From: JANYJA01 sp038229055
GTDB taxonomy: Bacteria; Acidobacteriota; Terriglobia; Bryobacterales; Bryobacteraceae
NCBI GenBank assembly: GCA_038229055.1
Contig: JBBROU010000006.1
Span: forward strand, 5,565 to 69,564
Direction: 5' to 3'
DNA: 64,000 bases
The notes under the pieces were generated by a model that was given only the letters and a program-made list of their open reading frames with translations, had not been told where the DNA came from and ran no database searches. Positions 27,120-35,409 of this stretch are shown here, piece after piece. A program made the translations under genes and the position numbers. Numbering within the stretch: position 1 is the first letter of the stretch; each line of letters begins with the position of its first letter.

Positions 27120-28253
27120 ATGTGGCGGTTTCTTTCATTTCTGTTTCTGATTTCCCTTACGGTTCAGGCTGACGACGTCCACCCCACGCTCGCGGTTGGC
27201 TCGCCGGCTCCAGACTTTTCGCTTCCAGGCGTCGACGGTAAGACGCACACTTTGAGCGACTACTCGAAGACTCAGATACTCGCGATTGTATTCACCTGCA
27301 ATCACTGCCCCACGGCGCAGCTTTACGAAAGTCGGATCAAAAAGCTGGCCGACGACTATGCGAATAAAGGCGTCACCCTCGTAGCCATCGAGCCCAATAA
27401 TCCCGAAGCCGTTCGTCTCGACGAACTCGGCTATACCGATGTCAGCGACAGTCTGGATGAGATGAAAACTCGGGCCGAGTACCGGCATTTCAACTTCCCG
27501 TATCTCTATGATGGCGAGACGCAGTCCGTGACCCGAGCCTACGGCCCGAAGGCGACTCCCCACGTTTTCATCTTCGACAAAGAACGAACGTTGCGATACG
27601 AGGGCCGGATCGATAACAGCCAGCGCGAATCGCTCGTTAAGACCCAGGATGCGCGAAACGCTATCGACGCCATTCTGGCGGGCAGGGCGGTCCCGGTGTC
27701 GCATACCGGTGTTTTCGGCTGCTCGACCAAATGGATGTCCAAGCAGGCGAGCCGCGCCGGCGAGATGAAGACCATCGAGGCTGAGCCTGTCCGCGTCGAG
27801 CCTGTAACCGCCGATGGACTGAAGACGTTGCGAGCGAATTCCGGCGACAAAGTGACGGTCGTCAACTTCTGGGCAACTTGGTGCGGTCCTTGTGTTCACG
27901 AGATGGCAGAGCTAGAGACGACATATCGGATGTATCGCGGGCGCGACTTCGATTTCGTCACCGTCGCGACGAATCTGCCCGACGAAAAGCCGGGCGTCAT
28001 CAAGGCGCTTCAGAAGCAGCACGCTTCCAGCCGCAATCTGCAGTTCGCCTCCACCGACACTTACGCCATGCAGTCGGCCTTCGATTCAAAGTGGGAAGCC
28101 GGCGTGCCGTTTACGATGGTGCTCGCGCCTGGAGGCAAAATCCTTTACCAAAAACTGGGCGAGGTCGATATCCTGGAATTGCGGCGAATGGTTCTGGCTA
28201 ACCTGCCTGATCCCGACTACCTCGGCCACCGCGCATACTGGAAAAGCCGATAA
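27120..28253 (+). CDS. exported double thioredoxin-fold protein (AhpC/TSA-like plus TlpA-like)
   Basis: 377 residues, signal peptide ending LTVQAD, with GGAGG eight bases before the ATG. Residues about 22-195 are a peroxiredoxin/redoxin domain with the CNHCP motif (VFTCNHCPTAQLYE) and IFDKERTLRYEGRIDN near its end. Residues about 225-365 are a second thioredoxin fold with a classic WCGPC active site (VNFWATWCGPCVHEMAEL). Both face the periplasm. The likely role is reduction of cytochrome haem-site cysteines or other disulphides. A cytochrome c gene starts 23 bases after it, which supports a link to haem protein maturation, but this is inference. Confidence 0.87.
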   Translation: MWRFLSFLFLISLTVQADDVHPTLAVGSPAPDFSLPGVDGKTHTLSDYSKTQILAIVFTCNHCPTAQLYESRIKKLADDYANKGVTLVAIEPNNPEAVRLDELGYTDVSDSLDEMKTRAEYRHFNFPYLYDGETQSVTRAYGPKATPHVFIFDKERTLRYEGRIDNSQRESLVKTQDARNAIDAILAGRAVPVSHTGVFGCSTKWMSKQASRAGEMKTIEAEPVRVEPVTADGLKTLRANSGDKVTVVNFWATWCGPCVHEMAELETTYRMYRGRDFDFVTVATNLPDEKPGVIKALQKQHASSRNLQFASTDTYAMQSAFDSKWEAGVPFTMVLAPGGKILYQKLGEVDILELRRMVLANLPDPDYLGHRAYWKSR

Positions 28254-28276
28254 CCTTGCCTTGATAGAATCTATGC

Positions 28277-29146
28277 GTGAGGAAACATTCGTATTTCAAC
28301 GGCGCAATCGGTGTGGCTCTATTCGCGTCCTTATTTCTTTCCGTGCCTCCCGTTGGCGCGCAAGGGACTCCCGGCGGCTTCGTTCCTGGTCAGCATCGGG
28401 AGCCCGGTGATCCGGTCAAGATTGCGCGCGGCAAGGCGCTTTACGGGATCCATTGCGCCATCTGTCATGGGGCCGATCTCCGCGGCGGCGACATGGGCGG
28501 CCCCAACCTTCTACGCTCCCAAGTGGCGCTTAGCGATCAGAATGGCGAGCTGATTCTTCCCATTATTCAAGGCAGCCGCAAGGACTCGGGAATGGCGGCG
28601 ATCCCGATGAGCCCTGAGGACGGACTCATTGTTGCCGTCTATGTCCGTAGCGTTCTGGAAACCATCGGAGTGCAGGGGACGCCTCCGCCGAAAGGCGGCC
28701 CAGACCCGAACGTGCTCGTCGGGAACGCCAAGGAAGGCCAGGCATATTTCGCCGCCAAATGCAGCACCTGCCACTCGCTCACCGGTGATCTCCGCGGAAT
28801 TGCCACGAGAATTCCGGATGCGAAAAATCTGCAGACTTCGTGGGTGAGGGGCGAGGCGCCCAACAGGCACGACACCCTGGTGAGCGCCGATGCCCCGAAT
28901 CCTCGTGCCCCCACGGTCACCATTGCTCTTGCCTCCGGCGAGCGCGTGGAGGGGCGTTTGCTCCACATCGACGACTTCCTCGTGACCACGAAGCTCCCCG
29001 ATGGCGCCGTTCGATCGTTCCAGCGCAAAGGCGATGAGCCTAAGATAGACATTCACGATCCCATGAAGGTCCATCGCGACCTCTTGACCCAGTACACCGA
29101 TCGGGCCATCCACGACGTAACCGCATTCCTCGCAACCGTAAAATGA
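28277..29146 (+). CDS. periplasmic diheme cytochrome c, partner of quinoprotein dehydrogenase
   Basis: 289 residues from GTG 28277. An ATG four bases upstream is out of frame. The signal peptide ends PVGAQG. Two class I haem sites are seen: CAICHG near residue 60 and CSTCHS near residue 160, each in a small cytochrome domain. The C-terminal 80 residues (GERVEGRLLHIDDFLVTTK) form a small beta domain typical of acidobacterial quinoprotein-linked cytochromes. It should take electrons from the quinoprotein encoded next, whose ATG overlaps this stop (ATGA). The electrons would pass on to a terminal oxidase. Confidence 0.87.
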   Translation: MRKHSYFNGAIGVALFASLFLSVPPVGAQGTPGGFVPGQHREPGDPVKIARGKALYGIHCAICHGADLRGGDMGGPNLLRSQVALSDQNGELILPIIQGSRKDSGMAAIPMSPEDGLIVAVYVRSVLETIGVQGTPPPKGGPDPNVLVGNAKEGQAYFAAKCSTCHSLTGDLRGIATRIPDAKNLQTSWVRGEAPNRHDTLVSADAPNPRAPTVTIALASGERVEGRLLHIDDFLVTTKLPDGAVRSFQRKGDEPKIDIHDPMKVHRDLLTQYTDRAIHDVTAFLATVK

Positions 29147-30828
29147 CTCTCACAAAACTATTACTCGTCGCACCCTTACTGCTGCTGCCGCGGATTGTAA
29201 GTGCCCAAGGTAAGGGCGTCAGTCCGGATGAACTGCTCAAGCCGCTGAAAGACCAATGGCCGAGTTACAACGGCGACTACTCCGGCAAGCGATATAGCGC
29301 GCTAGCGCTGGTCAACAAATCCAACGTCCAGCACCTCACGCTTTCATGGATGAGTCGCATCATCCCTGGCGATGCGCGCCCCGACGGCGGGGGCCGGGGA
29401 CGCCGCGGAAATAACGCCCCACCCCTCATCATCGGCGGCGAAGGTCCCGGCGATCTTAGTGGTGGCGGCGGATACATCAAGGCTTCCGTGCTGCAAGTCG
29501 ATGGAACTCTTTACTTCACAACGCCCGACAACGCCTGGGCCATGGATGCGCACGACGGCCGGGAACTCTGGCACTACTTCTGGAAGACCAAGGGCGGCAC
29601 CCACATCGGCAATCGCGGGCTCGGGATGTGGAACAGCTATTTGTTCATGGAGACACCCGATAATTACATCGTTTCTTTGGACGCTAAAACCGGCAAGGAG
29701 CGCTGGCATAAGCCGATCGCCGACTTGGCGCAAGGATATTTCTCAACCCCCGCTCCGATTGTCGTTGGTAATCACGTGCTCGTCGGGACCGGCAACGACA
29801 TCGATTCGCCCGGCTTCCTCCAATCGTTCGACCCGCAAACTGGAGAACTCCAGTGGAAGCTCTATACCGTGCCCATGAACAAAGGCGATGCGGGACTCGA
29901 CACCTGGGCAAGCCTGGATGCGGCGCGTCATGGCGGTGCTCAAACGTGGATCCCAGGCGCTTACGACCCGGAGACGCACCTTTACATTTTCGGAACCGGC
30001 AACCCCACCCCCGCCTTCACCACAGGAACGCGCGGTCCGGGTGACAACTTATTCACTTGCGCGCTCATCGCGGTGAACGTGGATACCGGCAAGATGGCCT
30101 GGTATTACCAAACCTCGCCGCACGACATGCACGATTACGATTCGGCGCAGACACCAATTTTGGTCGACGCTCAGTTCAATGGCAAGATGCGGAAGTTGGC
30201 GTTGACCGCGGCGCGAAACGGTTACTATTTCACTCTCGATCGCGTCACCGGTGAGCACCTCGTCACCTCGAAATACGGGAAGTTCACGAACTGGTCCAAC
30301 GGTCTGAACAAATTTGGCGGTCCGAAGCACGACCCCGGCAAGGACGCGACGGTGCCCGGTTCTCTGGTGTCACCGAACTCCGACGGCACCGTCAATTGGG
30401 AGCCGCCCGCGTACTCACCCGATACCGGACTCCTGTATGTCCAGGAAAGCGATGAATATTCCATCTTCTATTTGACCGATCTCGACCCCCGTGGATCGAT
30501 GGGCCTGGGCGGCAAGGAAGAAGCCGAAGTCGGATCTGTCGGCAGCTTTCTCACGGCTATCGATTACAAGACTGGCAAGGTCGTTTGGAGACACCCCTAC
30601 TACACCGAAGGGATGGGCGGCGGCGGATTGCTGGCGACTGCTGGCGGGCTGGTGTTTGCGGGCGACGGTGCCGGTAACCTGGTAGCACATGATGCGGCGA
30701 CCGGGAACCCGCTCTGGCATACGCGCATTGGCAGAGTTACCAACCCGCCCCAGACTTACATGCTTGATGGTCATCAGTATTTAATTGCCGCCACTGGAGA
30801 CCTGATCTGGTCGTTCATGTTGTACTAA
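29143..30828 (+). CDS. PQQ-dependent alcohol dehydrogenase-like quinoprotein
   Basis: 561 residues, signal peptide ending PRIVSAQG. It has the eight-bladed propeller of type-I quinoproteins, with repeated W-motifs such as DGRELWHYFW, AKTGKERWHK, DTGKMAWYYQTSPHD, KTGKVVWRHP and AATGNPLWHT. HDMHDYDSAQTP likely holds the catalytic Asp. I do not see the adjacent Cys-Cys pair of methanol/ethanol dehydrogenases, so cofactor binding may differ; some acidobacterial relatives are thought not to bind PQQ. It is coupled to the cytochrome c gene and followed after 14 bases by a second quinoprotein. Confidence 0.85.
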   Translation: MTLTKLLLVAPLLLLPRIVSAQGKGVSPDELLKPLKDQWPSYNGDYSGKRYSALALVNKSNVQHLTLSWMSRIIPGDARPDGGGRGRRGNNAPPLIIGGEGPGDLSGGGGYIKASVLQVDGTLYFTTPDNAWAMDAHDGRELWHYFWKTKGGTHIGNRGLGMWNSYLFMETPDNYIVSLDAKTGKERWHKPIADLAQGYFSTPAPIVVGNHVLVGTGNDIDSPGFLQSFDPQTGELQWKLYTVPMNKGDAGLDTWASLDAARHGGAQTWIPGAYDPETHLYIFGTGNPTPAFTTGTRGPGDNLFTCALIAVNVDTGKMAWYYQTSPHDMHDYDSAQTPILVDAQFNGKMRKLALTAARNGYYFTLDRVTGEHLVTSKYGKFTNWSNGLNKFGGPKHDPGKDATVPGSLVSPNSDGTVNWEPPAYSPDTGLLYVQESDEYSIFYLTDLDPRGSMGLGGKEEAEVGSVGSFLTAIDYKTGKVVWRHPYYTEGMGGGGLLATAGGLVFAGDGAGNLVAHDAATGNPLWHTRIGRVTNPPQTYMLDGHQYLIAATGDLIWSFMLY

Positions 30829-30842
30829 TCACTCTCAGCACG

Positions 30843-32696
30843 ATGGTCGGGTTGGGGGCTGCTATCGCGAGCGCCCAGGATCATTCCACTTGGCGCGATT
30901 ACGGCGGCGCTTCGGATGCGGCTCAATATTCCAGCCTCAACCAGATCGACCGAAGCAATGTAAAGCAGCTTGAAATCGCGTGGAGCTATCCCACCAGCGA
31001 CAACAATAAGTACTTCTTCAATCCCGTTGAAGTAGATGGAGTGTTGTTCGTGCTGGCTCGAAACAATTCGATTGTTGCTTTAGATGCGGCATCGGGAAAG
31101 GAGATCTGGGTACATCCGGCACCGCCCGATACGAAGATCATCACCAGCCGGGGAATCAATTATTGGGAGAGTAAGGACCGCTCGGACCGCCGTCTGCTGT
31201 TTGCCGGCAATCATTATCTGCGCGCCCTTGCTGCGCGTACCGGAAAAACCATCTCCTCGTTCGGCAACGACGGCGCGGTCGATCTCAAAGAAGGTTTGGG
31301 ACGGGACCCGAAGACGATTGCGTTGGTTCAATCCATCACGCCCGGCCGGATCTTCGAGAATTTGTTGATATTAGGCTCGGCGACAAACCAGGGCTACGGA
31401 TCCGCGCCGGGAGACATCCGTGCGTTCAACGTGCGTTCAGGCCAATTAGTCTGGACTTTCCATACCATCCCTCATCCGGGCGAATTTGGATATGAGACTT
31501 GGCCGAAAAATGCGTGGAAGAAAATTGGCGGAGCCAACGTATGGGGCGAGCTTTCCCTTGATGAGAAGCGCGGCATCCTTTACGCGCCGACCGCCAGCGC
31601 GAAGTACAACTTCTACGGCGTTGATCGTCCGGGAAGCAACTTGTTCGCCGACTCTTTGCTGGCTCTCGACGCGCGAACCGGCAAGCGGCTCTGGCACTTC
31701 CAAATGGTTCATCACGACATCTGGGACTATGACAACGCGACAGCCCCTAAACTCCTGACCGTGCAGCACGAGGGCAAAGCCGTCGACGTTGTCGCGCAAA
31801 TGGGTAAACAGGGCTTCATCTGGGTCTTTGATCGTGTAACGGGCAAGCCGCTGTGGCCGATCGAAGAACGCGCGGTGCCTTCGAGCGACATGCCCGGTGA
31901 AACTACATGGCCGACCCAGCCATTCCCTTCGAAGCCGCCGCCTTTCGCGCGTCAAAAATTTGCGGTAGAGGACCTCAGCCCGTTTCTGAGTCAAGCGGAT
32001 CGGGCTCGTTTCCGCGACGAGATACTGACCGCTCGCAACGAAGGCTTGTTTACTCCGCCGAGCCGTCGCGGCACGATCCAAATGCCCGGAAACAACGGAG
32101 GAGCGAATTGGGGTGGCGCCGCGGTGGATGCTCGGAACGGCAAGCTTGTGGTCGTTTCGAAGGATCTGCCCTGCCTGCTTACACTCAAGCCGGACGACAA
32201 GGCCGCTGATCAGGATCGTTACGTGAGCGGTTTCGGCTTCATGATTGCCAGTGATGGATTAGCCGCTATTAAGCCTCCCTGGACATCGCTCACGGCCTAC
32301 GATTTGAATCAAGGGACCATCAAGTGGAGCATCCCGTTGGGTTATGTTCCGGAACTGGCCGCCAAAGGATTCGCGCAAACCGGCACTCAGTATCCCAAGG
32401 TCGGACCTGTCATCACGGCGGGCGGGCTGATATTTACGGGCACGCGCGACCGCAAAGTGCGCGCGTTCGATCTGGATTCCGGGAAGCTTCTATGGGAATT
32501 TCCGATCGATATGGCGCTTGAGGGAATACCGGCCGTCTATCAGGTCGCCGGCCGCCAGTACATCGTGTTCTGCGCATCCGCGCAAGCGGGCCTGACCCCC
32601 GCAACCCAATCGCCCGTGCGCGGCGCCTACATTGCATTTGCGCTACCTGTCAGCAAGAATCTCACCGATCTGAACGGGGCGGCGCTCCAAAAGTGA
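30843..32696 (+). CDS. quinoprotein glucose/alcohol dehydrogenase-like protein
   Basis: 617 residues from ATG 30843. It is a propeller protein of the glucose-dehydrogenase-like quinoprotein group: TSDNNKYFFNPVEVDGVLFV, HFQMVHHDIWDYDNATAP (catalytic Asp region), GKQGFIWVFDRVTGKPLWPI and FPIDMALEGIPAVYQ. The start is odd. The ATG leaves only MVGLGAAIASAQ as export signal, without a basic residue. Reading the same frame further upstream gives VVLITLST before it, a better hydrophobic core, but no normal start codon is found there; that DNA is the end of the previous gene. Its 3' end overlaps the convergent oxidoreductase by 54 bases. Confidence 0.83.
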   Translation: MVGLGAAIASAQDHSTWRDYGGASDAAQYSSLNQIDRSNVKQLEIAWSYPTSDNNKYFFNPVEVDGVLFVLARNNSIVALDAASGKEIWVHPAPPDTKIITSRGINYWESKDRSDRRLLFAGNHYLRALAARTGKTISSFGNDGAVDLKEGLGRDPKTIALVQSITPGRIFENLLILGSATNQGYGSAPGDIRAFNVRSGQLVWTFHTIPHPGEFGYETWPKNAWKKIGGANVWGELSLDEKRGILYAPTASAKYNFYGVDRPGSNLFADSLLALDARTGKRLWHFQMVHHDIWDYDNATAPKLLTVQHEGKAVDVVAQMGKQGFIWVFDRVTGKPLWPIEERAVPSSDMPGETTWPTQPFPSKPPPFARQKFAVEDLSPFLSQADRARFRDEILTARNEGLFTPPSRRGTIQMPGNNGGANWGGAAVDARNGKLVVVSKDLPCLLTLKPDDKAADQDRYVSGFGFMIASDGLAAIKPPWTSLTAYDLNQGTIKWSIPLGYVPELAAKGFAQTGTQYPKVGPVITAGGLIFTGTRDRKVRAFDLDSGKLLWEFPIDMALEGIPAVYQVAGRQYIVFCASAQAGLTPATQSPVRGAYIAFALPVSKNLTDLNGAALQK

Positions 32697-33716
32697 ACGA
32701 TACCCGGCTTCGATCGCGGCCATCGTGCCCAGATTATCGGCGCCGCTCACACTAGGCTCGGTTCCGGCGGCAATCGCATTCATCAACTCGGACATCGGCC
32801 CTTGGAAGGCGTCTGGAAACCAGACATCCTTCCAGCGCGGAGTAATCCAAATTCCGGGTTGCGCGTCAGTCGTGAAGGTAATCGTGCTGGGCTCGCGGTT
32901 CGGATAACTTGGCCATCCCACGCTGCCTTCGGCGAGTCCCTTTGTGCCGGTCACGCGCCACTTGATATAGGGCTTCAGGTCGTCTCGCTCCGTTTGCGGT
33001 CCCACCCATACGTCGTCCCAGGCTGTGGCACGAAGCCCATTGGCATACTCCAGAATGTAAAGACAGATTCCGTCCTGGTGGGCGAACTTTGTACGCGGAT
33101 CCTTGCGGGCGCTCACGTAGATCGATTCCGGTTCGCCGAAAAGATACCGGAAGCTATCGATGTGGTGGACGCTCATATTCAGCAGCGTCAGCCGGCTATA
33201 ACTGTGCAGCCACTTCTGCCAGTGGGGCACCGCGCGCATTTCAATGGTGGCGAGAACCGGAAGACCGAGCTCACCGCGCGCGATCAGGGTCTTCACGCTT
33301 CGGATCGATTGATCGAAGCGCATGTTTTGGTTCACCGCCAGCGTGACCCCATGCTCATTGCACAGCCCGACCGTCTCGACTGCTGTCTTATAGTCCAGGG
33401 CCAGCGGCTTTTGCGCCAAAATGCCTCTCACGTACTTTCCGCGAACTGCTTCGTGAATTATCTCGATCTGGCGGTCTGGGGGAACCGCGATATCCAGAAT
33501 CTGAATGTCGGGATCCTCCAACATCGCGCCGAGCGTTTCATAGACTCTCGGAACGCCGCGTAGCGAGGCTACGGCACGGGCAGTCTCGGGTCGCCGCGAC
33601 ATGATTCCAACCACATTGAATCCCGCATCGGAGTAGGCGACAAGCTGGACGTCGCGCATGATGAACCCCGCGCCAATGGCTCCGATACCGAAATCGCAAC
33701 AGCTAGGCATAGTCAT
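32643..33716 (-). CDS. Gfo/Idh/MocA-family NAD(P)-dependent oxidoreductase
   Basis: 357 residues from ATG 33716 (MTMPSCC; an alternative ATG lies two codons later). The frame is open further upstream, but that part runs through the divergent isomerase gene. Rossmann motif GIGAIGAGFI near residue 9; ILAQKPLALD is the family's EKP-like motif with the catalytic Lys; QNMRFDQSIRSVKTLI follows. The C-terminal half is the usual open beta-sheet for substrate binding. Members oxidise or reduce sugars and inositols at a hydroxyl. It is divergent from a sugar isomerase gene with an 18-base gap, so both probably serve the same cyclitol or sugar pathway. Confidence 0.87.
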   Translation of the reverse strand: MTMPSCCDFGIGAIGAGFIMRDVQLVAYSDAGFNVVGIMSRRPETARAVASLRGVPRVYETLGAMLEDPDIQILDIAVPPDRQIEIIHEAVRGKYVRGILAQKPLALDYKTAVETVGLCNEHGVTLAVNQNMRFDQSIRSVKTLIARGELGLPVLATIEMRAVPHWQKWLHSYSRLTLLNMSVHHIDSFRYLFGEPESIYVSARKDPRTKFAHQDGICLYILEYANGLRATAWDDVWVGPQTERDDLKPYIKWRVTGTKGLAEGSVGWPSYPNREPSTITFTTDAQPGIWITPRWKDVWFPDAFQGPMSELMNAIAAGTEPSVSGADNLGTMAAIEAGYRSLLERRPVQIGEILADR

Positions 33717-33728
33717 GATAATATCCAG

Positions 33729-33750
33729 CTTGGTTTGAAACTTGGTTTGA
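33729..33750. repeat. short direct repeat at divergent gene start
   Basis: CTTGGTTTGA occurs at 33729-33738 and again at 33741-33750, two bases apart. The TTG start codon of the isomerase lies in the first copy. The two genes start only 18 bases apart, so this is also the only place for a shared operator. It may be chance: the second copy codes for LGL within the protein. Confidence 0.3.
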
Positions 33751-34556
33751 TTAGTTCCGCCTGGGTAGGGACGTCCGTTGATACTGCCCGAGGCATCCAA
33801 CTGACTCGCGAGATCGGTTTTGACACCATCGACATTTTTGCCGATCCGATGGAGATCGGGCCGCGGGAACGAAGGCTGATCCGCAAGGCGTGCGAGGCTG
33901 AATCCCTGCCGGTCATTTCGACCATCTGTTGTGCGCTCGGGCTGGCCGATTTCAACAAGCCCGTCCGCGATTTCCATACGGAACGCGCCAAGCGCTACCT
34001 CGATTTCGGCTGCGAGCTGGACGCCAAAAACTTGCTCCTGGTGGTCGGTGAGTATATCTGGCTGCAACAGGTGATCGCGCCGCCGGCCCAGTGGCGCTGG
34101 GCCGTCGACCATGTGCGCCAGTTGGCGGAGTACGCGGATTCACTCGGATTGGACATCGCCATCGAACTCGAACCCTTTCATCTTTCGATCGTCAACTCGG
34201 TCGATAAGATGGTCGATTTTCTGAGTGCCGTTGATCATCCGCGGGCCATGGCAAATATCGATATCTCGCATCTGGCTCTCGCCGGAGACGCGGCCGGCAA
34301 AATTCTGCGCCTGAAGGGAAAAATCGCACACGTCCATCTTTCGGATTGCGATGGTAAAGTACATGGCGATCTTCCACCGGGGCGGGGAACTGTGGACTTT
34401 CCGCCATATTTAAAGGCGTTGAAGGAGGCCGAGTTCACCGGGACAATCAGCATTGAGCTCGAATACTCGCCGGAGCCGGACAAGATTACCGATTGGGTTC
34501 GGGAAGCGTACCGGGCCACGGATCGATTGATGCGTGCGGAAGAAATCCGCAACTAA
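33735..34556 (+). CDS. sugar phosphate isomerase/epimerase family protein (TIM barrel)
   Basis: 273 residues from TTG 33735 (MKLGLISSAWVG). No ribosome binding site is seen, so the message could be nearly leaderless. This is a xylose-isomerase-like TIM barrel with metal ligands placed as usual: Glu in DIAIELEPFH, Asp/His in ANIDISHLA, His in AHVHLSDCDGK, and Glu in TISIELEYSPE. These enzymes interconvert ketoses, keto-inositols or similar sugars. The neighbouring Gfo/Idh/MocA gene (divergent) and the PhyH-type dioxygenase (16 bases downstream) suggest a small sugar or cyclitol modification pathway. Confidence 0.86.
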   Translation: MKLGLISSAWVGTSVDTARGIQLTREIGFDTIDIFADPMEIGPRERRLIRKACEAESLPVISTICCALGLADFNKPVRDFHTERAKRYLDFGCELDAKNLLLVVGEYIWLQQVIAPPAQWRWAVDHVRQLAEYADSLGLDIAIELEPFHLSIVNSVDKMVDFLSAVDHPRAMANIDISHLALAGDAAGKILRLKGKIAHVHLSDCDGKVHGDLPPGRGTVDFPPYLKALKEAEFTGTISIELEYSPEPDKITDWVREAYRATDRLMRAEEIRN

Positions 34557-34572
34557 AACACGGAGAACATTC

Positions 34573-35409
34573 ATGCCCCCTGGCCCGCTCACCGATGCAA
34601 TGCTTCAGGACTATCAACGGAACGGCTTCGTCGTGGCCAAGCAATTTTTCACGGCCGAGGAGATCGACCTCCTTCGCCGCGCCGCCAAGCAAGATCGCCA
34701 GCTCGATCAACACTCCTTCGGTAAAGGCGACGGTGAGGGCGGCACGGTTCGGCTGTCCCTCTGGAACCACCCCGGCGACACGCTCTATGGCATGTTCGCC
34801 CGATGCCAGAGGATCGTCAATTCAGCGGAGCAGATACTCGAGGGCGAGGTGTACCACTACCACTCCAAGATGATCATGAAAGACGCCAAAACCGGCGGAG
34901 CTTGGACCTGGCATCAGGATTACGGCTACTGGTATCAAAATGGTGTTCTGTTTCCCTTGTTGTGCAGCGCTTCCATTGCGGTAGATCCATCGACTCGCGA
35001 GAACGGATGCCTGCAAGTGCTCAGCGGATCGCACCACATGGGCCGCGTCGACCACGTTCTGACCGGCGATCAGGCGGGCGCCGATATGGAGCGTGTGCTC
35101 GAAGCGAAGAAGCGGTTGGAACTCGTGTACCTGGAGATGGATCCTGGCGACGTAGTTTTCTTCCACGCCAATCTTCTGCACCGCTCCGACCAGAACACGT
35201 CCGACAAGCCGCGCTGGTCAATGATCTGCTGCTACAACGCCGCGCGGAACAATCCCTACAAAGACGCTCATCACCCTCGCTACACGCCCCTGGTGAAGGT
35301 CCCCGATTCCGCTATTCTTGCTGCCGGGTTCGCGCGCTTCAGCGATTCGAATTCGGATGTCGCCTGGTTAGAGCCGGAAAGAGATGCAAGCGCCCGAAGG
35401 CGTTCTTAA
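34573..35409 (+). CDS. phytanoyl-CoA dioxygenase (PhyH) family Fe(II)/2-oxoglutarate oxygenase
   Basis: 278 residues. ATG 34573 is chosen because GGAGA lies seven bases before it; the longer frame from 34534 would overlap the isomerase. The Fe(II) site is HQD in TWHQDYGYWY (near residue 115) with a distal His in FFHANLLHRSDQ. A following Arg (DKPRWSMICCYN) can bind 2-oxoglutarate. The family hydroxylates varied small molecules, including ectoine, phytanoyl-CoA and halogenated compounds; the substrate here is not known. It meets the GMC oxidoreductase gene end to end with a four-base overlap. Confidence 0.87.
   Translation: MPPGPLTDAMLQDYQRNGFVVAKQFFTAEEIDLLRRAAKQDRQLDQHSFGKGDGEGGTVRLSLWNHPGDTLYGMFARCQRIVNSAEQILEGEVYHYHSKMIMKDAKTGGAWTWHQDYGYWYQNGVLFPLLCSASIAVDPSTRENGCLQVLSGSHHMGRVDHVLTGDQAGADMERVLEAKKRLELVYLEMDPGDVVFFHANLLHRSDQNTSDKPRWSMICCYNAARNNPYKDAHHPRYTPLVKVPDSAILAAGFARFSDSNSDVAWLEPERDASARRRS

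Noticed and set aside
32643..32696. 54-base convergent overlap as a special regulatory feature
   Set aside because: Both ends read as natural C-termini; such overlaps also occur elsewhere here (for example 4690-4709) and need no special explanation.
33717..34112. Upstream extension of the Gfo/Idh/MocA frame
   Set aside because: It is antisense to the sugar isomerase gene; the Rossmann motif begins a few residues after ATG 33716.
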